12,186 nucleotides of DNA from JBBDWJ01 sp040902925. GTDB lineage: Bacteria > Acidobacteriota > Terriglobia > Bryobacterales > UBA6623. Under the pieces are notes generated by a model that was not told the DNA's origin, did no database searches, and saw only the letters and a program-made list of their open reading frames with translations. Within the stretch, counting starts at the first letter, position 1, and every line of letters begins with the position of its first letter. The translations under genes were made by a program, and so were the position numbers. Positions 7,528 to 12,186 of this stretch are shown in pieces. The stretch is from NCBI GenBank assembly GCA_040902925.1, contig JBBDWJ010000330.1:1-12186 (forward strand). Reading direction: 5' to 3'.

Positions 7528-7748
7528 ATCATAGCCCGATCATAGCCCGATCATAGCCCGATCATAGCCCGATCATAGCCCGATCATAGCCCGNNNNNNN
7601 NNNNNNNNNNNNNNNNNNNNNNNNNNNNNNNNNNNNNNNNNNNNNNNNNNNNNNNNNNNNNNNNNNNNNNNNNNNNNNNNNNNNNNNNNNNNNATCATAG
7701 CCCGATCATAGCCCGATCATAGCCCGATCATAGCCCGATCATAGCCCG
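7528..7748. repeat. perfect 11-bp direct tandem repeat (unit ATCATAGCCCG), interrupted by gap
   Basis: Six identical copies fill 7528-7593 and five identical copies fill 7694-7748, with 100 N between. No base differs in any of the 11 visible copies. Because 11 is not a multiple of 3, the frames rotate every unit; TAG appears in every plus-strand frame and TGA in every minus-strand frame within 33 bp, so the array is non-coding. The true copy number is unknown. Confidence 0.98.
7594..7693. other. 100-N scaffold gap inside the tandem repeat
   Basis: Exactly 100 N, a usual placeholder for a gap of unknown size. The repeat occupies both sides, so the contigs probably ended because reads could not span or resolve the array. 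Both edges fall exactly at unit boundaries. Confidence 0.98.
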
Positions 7749-7890
7749 CGGACGGCGTTTTTCGCTCCGGCCGCGGGATATATGCGTGCGTGATTCAAAG
7801 CACCTGTTTCAGGCATCGGCGCTGGCCGTCGGGTAGACTAATGCAAGGCCGCTCGCTTTCCCTCCGCCGGTTCCCTCAAACCTGGAATTC

Positions 7891-8826
7891 ATGTATCGCA
7901 AGACTCTGATGACAGTCTCGCTTGTGCTGACGCTCGGGCCGGTGGCAATGGGCCAAGCTCCGTTTGTTTTCGAGCGGCGCTACCAAGCGGATCAGGAATT
8001 TTCGTATCACTTGGAGGATCGCCGCCGCCAGCAGGCCGGCGAGATCGTCTCCACCACGATTGCCTCGGCTGAATCCTCGCACCAGGTAGTATTCGAGGGC
8101 GGCGTGCCCTTCGAGACCGTCCGCTGGGCCGAAGCGGTTGACCTAGCGACAGGGCAGCATCGGACGGACCTCGCCTCATTGCCTATCTCCCGTCTTTCGC
8201 TGCATCCCAACGGCCCCATCGAGCCGGGCAAGCCGGCGGGCGACCCGCTCATGATCGGCATGATCACCGACCTGGTGACCTTGTACATCGCAGTCAGCCC
8301 CAGCGTAGGGATAACGAACCTGCACTTGCCCGGCGACCAAGTGGCGTCGCCGGCGCCCGTATTCGGAGATTTCGCCGACGGCGCCACGTTTATCGCCGGT
8401 CAGGATAAGTTCCGTGTGGACGTCGCGATGACGGCGCTCGGCCCGGATCTCGTCGAGTATTCGACTTACATGCAGCCGCTCGGGTTTGAACCCGGCGAGT
8501 TGTATCGCGATTTCATGCAGCAGCCCGCTTGCGGCAACGCGCCGAACAACATCCAGTATGTCCGCGCGCAAGGTGCGGGCTTTCTGGCCGCCTGGGGCTG
8601 TGAATCCATAACGATTCAAACCAAGATCGACCGCCAGAGCGGCATCATTATCGAGTCCCTGATGGTGAGCTACCTGCTCCAAAGCGTGAAGACGTGCCAG
8701 GACGCAGAGTTGACGCAGTGCGCCGACGGCCCGCCGATCGAGGAAAACCGCACCGTCGAGCTAAAGCTGCTCGATCACCAGACGCCTCCGCAACGGTCGT
8801 TCGTTCCGCCCCGCCAGCGCCCTTGA
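7891..8826 (+). CDS. secreted protein of unknown function, four cysteines
   Basis: Not recognised. The 311-aa product begins with a Sec signal peptide (MYRKTLMTVSLVLTLGPVAM, cleavage likely after GQA near residue 23) and has no further membrane segment. The mature part is predicted by eye to be beta-rich with many Thr/Val alternations. Four cysteines (C214, C237, C269, C277) all lie in the C-terminal third and could form two disulfides. The C-terminal segment runs from IDRQSGIIIESL through LLQSVKTC, then a TVELKLL strand, and ends in a Pro/Gln/Arg-rich tail. The pattern of an early FERRYQADQEFSYHLED and a late 'IDRQSG' strand resembles secreted beta-barrel-like proteins of unknown role, but I would not assign one. 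The ATG at 7891 has only a weak TGGA upstream. It is separated from the next gene by 224 bp and is probably monocistronic. Confidence 0.75.
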   Translation: MYRKTLMTVSLVLTLGPVAMGQAPFVFERRYQADQEFSYHLEDRRRQQAGEIVSTTIASAESSHQVVFEGGVPFETVRWAEAVDLATGQHRTDLASLPISRLSLHPNGPIEPGKPAGDPLMIGMITDLVTLYIAVSPSVGITNLHLPGDQVASPAPVFGDFADGATFIAGQDKFRVDVAMTALGPDLVEYSTYMQPLGFEPGELYRDFMQQPACGNAPNNIQYVRAQGAGFLAAWGCESITIQTKIDRQSGIIIESLMVSYLLQSVKTCQDAELTQCADGPPIEENRTVELKLLDHQTPPQRSFVPPRQRP

Positions 8827-9012
8827 TCGAATCCCATAGCCGGGATGCGTCGTCCCAATGCCGGACACGACGGCGCGTTGGTGTTTCCCTACGAGCCCCC
8901 AATACCGGGCGCTTGCCGAGACGTATCCCAAGCTTGCAGCGGCCGCAAAAAAAACAAGCTCGCACGCGCTACCGGGGCGCTCGTATCGGTGGTCTCAGGC
9001 GTGCAGACACGC

Positions 9013-9023
9013 TAAGATATCTT
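9013..9023 (+). promoter_or_regulatory. possible -10 (TAAGAT) overlapping a 10-bp palindrome
   Basis: TAAGAT (9013-9018) matches four of six -10 bases and lies 32 bases before the ATG at 9051, a sensible distance. It overlaps AAGATATCTT (9014-9023), a perfect palindrome that could be a repressor half-site pair. The hexamer 17 bp upstream (TGGTCT) is a poor -35, so the call is weak. Confidence 0.3.
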
Positions 9024-9050
9024 CCGGGCTGGATCATCTCAGGAGGCGTC

Positions 9051-9494
9051 ATGCCTAATCAAAGACTGCGCGAGATCCTTACCACTCCGCTAACCGCCGA
9101 GTACGTGGCGCGGCGGGCACAGGACGGCTGGAGACCCGTGGCCGTCGAATGGGAGCGCGAAGGCGCCCAACGTGCGGAAGCCTCCGAGGCCCGCTCGGAC
9201 GTGGTCGAGGAGATCCCTTACGGGCTGCAAGTCGCCTCCGATTGCCGCCATCTCGAGGAAAATCCCGCCGAGAAGCAAGTGCTTGTGCTGATGATGGAGC
9301 AGATCGTGCAGGACGAGCCGCTCTCCAAAGTCGCCGAGGAACTCAACCGTCACGGACATCGCACCCGCCAGGGGACGAAATGGAGCCCGGTGGCGGTGTT
9401 CAATCTGCTGCCTCGATTAATTGAAGCCGGCCCGCGCATTTTTTCGAGCGAGGAAAAGGTAGCGCGCCGCGAACAACTACTGAAGGCGATGTGA
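9051..9494 (+). CDS. small protein with recombinase-type helix-turn-helix segment
   Basis: A 147-aa cytosolic protein. The ATG at 9051 is supported by AGGAGG at 9041-9046, four bases before it, although the frame stays open upstream to 8694. The N-terminal half (EYVARRAQDGWRPVAVEWER, residues 17-36) is followed by an acidic linker. The C-terminal half has a HTH: LSKVAEELNRHGHRTRQGTK (91-110) then WSPVAVFNLLPRLIEAGP. This pattern (A-x-x-LN-x-x-G-x-x-TR-x-G-x-x-W-x-x-x-x-V-x-x-LL) is that of the recombinase domain of large serine recombinases, which places a helix-turn-helix on DNA. There is no resolvase catalytic domain and no Cys-rich zinc ribbon, so it is not a recombinase by itself. It is more likely a small DNA-binding regulator. 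Likely monocistronic; a weak stem-loop (TCCCC-TTGA-GGGGA) follows its stop. Confidence 0.8.
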   Translation: MPNQRLREILTTPLTAEYVARRAQDGWRPVAVEWEREGAQRAEASEARSDVVEEIPYGLQVASDCRHLEENPAEKQVLVLMMEQIVQDEPLSKVAEELNRHGHRTRQGTKWSPVAVFNLLPRLIEAGPRIFSSEEKVARREQLLKAM

Positions 9495-9579
9495 ATGGTT
9501 CTCCCCTTGAGGGGAAAGATTGGCCCGCAAGGCTCTCCGCCTCAATAGCCATCGTTCGTGGAACCTTAATCCGTAATCA

Positions 9580-9972
9580 CTAAAGAAGCTCTACTGTGGC
9601 GCTATGGCCACCGGCTGAAGCCAACGCAGCATCCCGCGTAACGAGGCTGGCTCCTAGCGCCTCCGCCAAAACTACGTAGGCGGCATCTTATGAGGTCAGG
9701 TTGTGTTTGAGATCCGAGATCCGACGGAGTAAAGGCTCGTGCGGATAGCGCACCAGGGGCAGCTCGGCGAAAAGCTCAAGAGCCTCGATCGCACGGGCAG
9801 GGGTGAGGTCGCCTTTCAAAGTGTACCGGCGCAGAACCTGAGCGACTTCCAGGTCGAGCAGATGCGGGACGTGAATGCGCTCTTCCGACGAGAATAGCCG
9901 CAGCTCAACGCGCTCCGCCGCGCCGGTCCGCAGCAGGATCTCGAGTATTACCGAGGCGTCGGCAACAATCAT
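9580..9972 (-). pseudogene. vapC: vapC-type PIN-domain toxin, interrupted by an in-frame stop
   Basis: PIN-domain ribonuclease toxin of the VapBC type, broken at codon 95. The first 94 codons read MIVADASVILEILL with the first catalytic Asp (D5), then LLDLEVAQVLRRY with the acidic Glu, and end DLKHNLTS. The next codon is TAA (9688-9690). Reading through it in the same frame gives DAAYVVLAEALGASLVTRD and then AALASAGGHSATVELL, up to a TAG at 9580-9582. That totals 130 codons, the normal VapC length. The family consensus at this point is LTAYDAAYVALAEAL, so the TAA replaces the Tyr codon (TAT or TAC) just before the third catalytic Asp. One base change explains it. The truncated 94-aa product lacks two catalytic acids and should be inactive. 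The ATG overlaps the antitoxin stop by 4 bp. A base-call error cannot be excluded. Confidence 0.9.
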
Positions 9973-10199
9973 CTACGGTCTCGCTCAGCGCGCACCGCCT
10001 CGGCTGGCGGCATGCTCAGATGAACCGGCGACAGGCGCGCGAGCCGATCGCGCAGTTCGGCTTTCGACGGCCGGTTGGCCAGTTGCTCGACTTCCCTGAG
10101 CAGAAAATCCGACAACGATAACCCCTCCCGAGCGGCCCGCGCTTTGAGCTTGCGATGAAGCACGTCGGGGACGTGCCGGATCTGAATCATCTTCGACAT
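9969..10199 (-). CDS. vapB: VapB/FitA-like ribbon-helix-helix antitoxin
   Basis: A 76-aa antitoxin. The N-terminus, IQIRHVPDVLHRKLKARAAR (residues 5-24), is the ribbon and first helix of the FitA-like ribbon-helix-helix fold, followed by the LSLSDFLLREVEQL second helix (27-40). The C-terminal part from RPSKAELRDRL onward (43-76) is the expected flexible toxin-binding arm. It would bind DNA as a dimer, repress its own promoter and cover VapC. The TGA overlaps the vapC ATG (ATGA), the usual coupled arrangement. The first ATG at 10199 is chosen because the promoter upstream would start transcription there; a second ATG at 10190 has no Shine-Dalgarno either. The antitoxin is intact, although its toxin is not. 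Confidence 0.93.
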   Translation of the reverse strand: MSKMIQIRHVPDVLHRKLKARAAREGLSLSDFLLREVEQLANRPSKAELRDRLARLSPVHLSMPPAEAVRAERDRR

Positions 10200-10205
10200 G
10201 CTATC

Positions 10206-10234
10206 AACATAGTTGCATGTGGATCACATGTCAA
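10206..10234 (-). promoter_or_regulatory. sigma-70 promoter of vapBC; probably leaderless
   Basis: On the minus strand TTGACA (10229-10234) is followed by exactly 17 bases and TATGTT (10206-10211). The -35 is perfect, the spacing ideal and the -10 matches four of six bases. Seven bases below the -10 is 10199, the first base of the vapB ATG, so the mRNA would have essentially no 5' leader. Confidence 0.75.
10216..10230. promoter_or_regulatory. palindromic operator candidate in the vapBC promoter
   Basis: CATGTG-GAT-CACATG is a perfect inverted repeat (6-bp arms, 3-bp centre) lying between the -35 and -10 and overlapping the -35 by two bases. Ribbon-helix-helix antitoxins typically bind such palindromes to autorepress, so this is the natural operator for VapB; binding itself is inferred. 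Confidence 0.6.
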
Positions 10235-10237
10235 TCG

Positions 10238-10256
10238 GCCAAAGGCACACTTTGGC
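10238..10256. promoter_or_regulatory. 19-bp inverted repeat just upstream of the vapBC -35
   Basis: GCCAAAG-GCACA-CTTTGGC, perfect 7-bp arms with a 5-base loop, ending four bases before the -35 on the minus strand. It has no T-run on either strand, so a terminator is unlikely. A second operator or an upstream activator site is possible. Confidence 0.4.
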
Positions 10257-10344
10257 GGTTTCGGGTACGGAGTACACGTCGCGGGCGCCTGCGGTCTTGT
10301 GGTTAGACACGGACAAACCGGCGTCATGATCCGATGACCGTGTT

Positions 10345-10384
10345 GGGCTTCGAATGATATCCTGGGCGTTTCGACTCGAAGCCC
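10345..10384. repeat. long-loop inverted repeat (9-bp arms, 22-base loop)
   Basis: GGGCTTCGA (10345-10353) and TCGAAGCCC (10376-10384) are exact reverse complements. The loop contains TGATATCC. It lies 127 bp before the RidA-like gene; it could be an RNA stem or a paired protein site. Confidence 0.5.
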
Positions 10385-10426
10385 GAGCAAGCCGGTCTTC
10401 AAGAATCACATCGCTCTTCTCGCAAC

Positions 10427-10446
10427 GGTTGAAGTCGCGTTCAACC
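10427..10446. promoter_or_regulatory. 20-bp inverted repeat upstream of the RidA-like gene
   Basis: GGTTGAA-GTCGCG-TTCAACC has perfect 7-bp arms around a 6-base centre and ends 64 bp before the ATG at 10511. Size and position fit an operator for a dimeric regulator; which one is unknown. Confidence 0.45.
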
Positions 10447-10510
10447 AGCCGCTCACCCCCTTAACAGAGCCGAACAAATTTCGTTCCCGAACTGCGTATC
10501 CAAGCAACTC

Positions 10511-11272
10511 ATGATCGGCAACCCTAAAGGCGGCTACCAGTTTCTAAAAGGCGGCGGGCCATTCTCGTCGGGATGCCGGGCCGCGGCTGGTTATGAAATC
10601 GTGCATGCTGTTTTCGATTCGTTGGCGCCTCTCGAGAGAGGCTATGGCCTCATCGAGCAGCATTTGCGGTCGCTCGGCCGGCCGATGCAGGCGCTTTGCG
10701 GCATGGAGCTGCGGATTCCCGAGCCGCTCTCGATCGACGCCTTCAACGACTTCAACGGCCCGTATGTCGAAAAACTCAAGGCCTGGGATATCCTGCTCGA
10801 CGGGATGAACCCCGTGGCGCGCACGAACGTTGCCGTCAAGCCCAACCGTATCACCGAGCCGTCGGTGTATGGTTTTTCCTACACCGTGGAATCGAATAGC
10901 GCCGCGCCGACATTGCTCACCGCGGGGGCCGGTGAGCTGAAATCCTCAAAGCTGGCCGAGTCGGAAATCGTTCGCCACGGCGACACTTCCCCGGAGGGCT
11001 TCGCCGAAAAAGTCGGGACGGTATTGGGGAGCATGTCGAAGCGGCTCACCGGGATGGAAGCGGACTGGCCGCTCGTCACCGCGGTGGATATTTACACCAT
11101 CCACCCCATCGACGCGATGATCGAATCGACCATCCTGCCGCACATGAACCGGGCCGAACGCCATGGATTGCGTTGGTTCTTCGCTCGCCCGCCGGTCATC
11201 GGCATTGATTTCGAAATGGACGTGCGCGTGGTAGGCCAGGAAGTCGTGCTTCCCCTCACAGACAACCCCTGA
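10511..11272 (+). CDS. 253-aa protein with two RidA/YjgF-like halves
   Basis: Cytosolic protein that I read as two tandem RidA/YjgF-like units; confidence in the fold is moderate. First half: FSSGCRAAAGY (18-28), a helix rich in LERGYGLIEQHLRSLG (41-56) matching the family's 'ain...L...G' helix, a strand QALCGMELRIP (60-70), an AFNDFNGPYVEKL helix (77-89), and PVARTNVAV (101-109), where Arg104 aligns with the substrate-carboxylate-binding Arg of RidA. Second half: LLTAGAGEL (135-143), HGDTSPEGFAEKVGTVLGSM (156-175), LVTAVDIYTIHPI (188-200) and a final RWFFARPPVIGIDFEMDV segment (221-238). In the second half the arginine motif is replaced by FARPPV. RidA proteins remove reactive enamines/imines or act as deaminases; no reaction can be assigned here. 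The ATG at 10511 has a poor ribosome binding site. Confidence 0.7.
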   Translation: MIGNPKGGYQFLKGGGPFSSGCRAAAGYEIVHAVFDSLAPLERGYGLIEQHLRSLGRPMQALCGMELRIPEPLSIDAFNDFNGPYVEKLKAWDILLDGMNPVARTNVAVKPNRITEPSVYGFSYTVESNSAAPTLLTAGAGELKSSKLAESEIVRHGDTSPEGFAEKVGTVLGSMSKRLTGMEADWPLVTAVDIYTIHPIDAMIESTILPHMNRAERHGLRWFFARPPVIGIDFEMDVRVVGQEVVLPLTDNP

Positions 11273-11796
11273 CTCCATTTCGTTAGCTGAACAGATTGCC
11301 GCGAATCAGAATCGGCGGCGGCACTCGGTCATCGCAGCGGTGCTATGATCCAGGAGTTGCTTGGCATCCAAAAGTTGTTGGTTGTGCTGCCGCCGCCAGA
11401 CGACCCGGCGAAATTGAAATGAGCAGGACCCACCATGTGCTTCGATAGATCGCGTTGACTGCCGTGAACGTGCAAGGCCGTCAAGGCCCGACGACGCCAG
11501 GTTGGCGCCAACGAAAATCTTCATCACCCCGCTGCCGTAGCAGTAACGGCGCTTGCTGAGGCCGCGAGCAAGGCGTATCGGACCAAGCCGCACACACTCC
11601 CGGTAGCGTCGCGCTTTTTCCACGCGGCCTTTTTCGGCGCTGGCGTAATTTTCTGCCAGGATTCCTTTTTCGGCGCTCGCTTCACGCGCGGCCGGCGGCC
11701 AGACGCCGCATCTGGTCTTTTTCGCCGCCGCCGCACCCGTGAGCTCGCCAAGCGTCAAACCAATCCGAAATCTCGAAGCACTCCAGGAGACGCGCC
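11273..11796. other. 524-bp region without a convincing gene
   Basis: Both strands have open frames, but none with a good start, Shine-Dalgarno or recognisable domain. On the minus strand a Lys/Ala-rich reading beginning at a TTG (11751) gives two APKK motifs that mimic histone H1-like tails, but it lacks a ribosome binding site and ends in an unrelated tail. A 14-bp direct repeat lies inside. The Shine-Dalgarno of the next gene is at 11785-11789. The region could contain decayed coding sequence. Confidence 0.5.
11628..11677. repeat. 14-bp direct repeat, 36 bp apart
   Basis: CCTTTTTCGGCGCT occurs at 11628-11641 and 11664-11677. The 36-bp spacing is a multiple of three, so it could come from a duplicated coding segment (SAEKG on the minus strand in both copies), but no gene is established there. 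Confidence 0.6.
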
Positions 11797-12186
11797 GTGT
11801 TGCACGTAATCCTGGAGCATTGGCAGGCGGTAGCGGCGATCGCCGGCTTCCTCGTTTTTTGGTGCTGGGAATCTCTGGCGCCGTTTTTTGCACAGCGCTC
11901 GCGCGTACGGCACGCGGCGCGCAACCTGGTCGTGGCCGCGATCAACGCGCTGGTCCTTGTTCTATTCTTCGCGGGCGCCACGGTGGCTGTGAGCGAACTA
12001 AGCACGCAGAACGGCATCGGGCTGCTCCACCAGTTCGGCATGGCTGTGCCGCTGCAGCTCATTTTTGGCTTTTTGATTATCGACGCGTTTACCTATTGGT
12101 GGCATCGCGCAAACCACCGCCTTCCGCTGCTGTGGCGGTTCCATCGCATGCACCACAGCGATCCGAATATGGACGTCTCGACAGCA
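11797..12186 (+). CDS. sterol desaturase/fatty acid hydroxylase superfamily protein (5' part, runs off the window)
   Basis: Integral-membrane di-iron oxygenase of the sterol desaturase/fatty acid hydroxylase superfamily, which hydroxylates or desaturates lipids or carotenoid-type substrates. The first 130 codons are present, with no stop before the window end. The start is GTG at 11797, with AGGAG at 11785-11789 seven bases before it. Hydrophobic segments lie at about 10-30, 43-66 and 84-100. They are followed by the first histidine box H103-RAN-H107 (HxxxH) and, after LPLLWRF, the second box H116-RM-H119-H120 (HxxHH) with SDPNMD. The third His box expected further on is outside the window. 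About half or less of a normal protein is visible. It is the first visible gene after the 524-bp gap. Confidence 0.92.
   Translation, partial: MLHVILEHWQAVAAIAGFLVFWCWESLAPFFAQRSRVRHAARNLVVAAINALVLVLFFAGATVAVSELSTQNGIGLLHQFGMAVPLQLIFGFLIIDAFTYWWHRANHRLPLLWRFHRMHHSDPNMDVSTA

Larger units (their letters stand above)
7323..7890. other. divergent intergenic region with tandem repeat and assembly gap
   Basis: Lies between the minus-strand propeller gene and the plus-strand secreted protein. I see no gene in it. The left 205 bp hold the propeller gene's Shine-Dalgarno and a short inverted repeat, GGTTC-TTCGAT-GAACC (7435-7450). The centre is the 11-bp tandem repeat with the N gap. The right 142 bp must hold the promoter of the secreted protein; the best -10-like string is TAGACT at 7834-7839, without a matching -35, so I do not call it. 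Confidence 0.7.
10200..10510. other. divergent intergenic region between vapB and the RidA-like gene
   Basis: 311 bp with no gene I would accept. From left to right it holds the vapB promoter and operator, the 19-bp inverted repeat, a 9-bp-arm inverted repeat (10345-10384) and a 7-bp-arm inverted repeat (10427-10446). A promoter for the rightward gene must lie here; no clear -35/-10 pair was found. The density of inverted repeats is higher than in the other gaps of the window. Confidence 0.6.

Noticed and set aside
7528..7748. CRISPR array
   Set aside because: The repeat is an 11-bp tandem with no spacers.
8931..8960. AGCTTG ... GCGGCCGC ... A8 ... CAAGCT, looking like a hairpin with an A/T run
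   Set aside because: On either strand the T-run is inside or before the stem rather than after it, so it is not a terminator.
9502..9515. TCCCC-TTGA-GGGGA stem-loop just after the 9051 gene
   Set aside because: Only five base pairs and followed by AAAGATTGG, with no T-run; mentioned with the gene, not called as a terminator.
10187..10409. short minus-strand frames upstream of vapB
   Set aside because: They cover the vapB promoter and inverted repeats, lack ribosome binding sites and have Pro/Cys/His-rich random-like composition.
11306..11893. 195-aa minus-strand frame, including MKIFVG that resembles the start of RRM proteins
   Set aside because: The rest shows no RRM motifs, and its first third is antisense to the sterol desaturase gene, which has its own His boxes and ribosome binding site.

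Overview
The window is GC-rich, gene-dense bacterial DNA with a 100-N scaffold gap, so it comes from a draft assembly. Several things suggest a soil Acidobacteriota of the Solibacter/Bryobacter kind: Tat-exported MsrB, large secreted propeller enzymes, a 147-aa protein with a recombinase-like HTH, and two toxin-antitoxin pairs close together. That assignment is inference from gene character; there is no rRNA or other marker here.

Left part (1-7322), every confident gene on the minus strand. In transcription order (high to low coordinates): a 1014-aa secreted protein joining a beta-propeller to a PHP-type metallohydrolase domain; a secreted aldose-epimerase-fold protein 61 bp downstream; a RES/Xre type II toxin-antitoxin pair, in which both cistrons appear to use non-ATG starts; a Tat-exported methionine-R-sulfoxide reductase B; a 160-aa helical protein of unknown role; and a two-TM DUF4231 (SLATT-like) protein. 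The first two look like one carbohydrate-related export operon. The pair formed by the unknown helical protein and the DUF4231 protein is a possible small accessory or defence module.

Middle (7323-7890). A 568-bp intergenic region between divergent genes carries a perfect 11-bp tandem repeat (six copies, a 100-N gap, then five copies). The repeat is closed in all reading frames and almost certainly caused the assembly break.

Right part (7891-12186). Plus strand: a secreted four-cysteine protein of unknown function and a 147-aa protein with a recombinase-type HTH. Minus strand: a vapBC pair in which vapC has an in-frame nonsense codon at the position before a catalytic Asp, although the rest of the toxin is still readable. 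vapB has a near-consensus sigma-70 promoter placed so that transcription would begin at its ATG, with a palindromic operator candidate between -35 and -10. Plus strand again: a 253-aa protein that reads as two RidA/YjgF-like halves, preceded by two inverted repeats; a 524-bp stretch with no convincing gene; and the 5' part of a membrane sterol desaturase/fatty acid hydroxylase cut by the window end.

No tRNA, rRNA, CRISPR array, insertion sequence or complete mobile element was seen.
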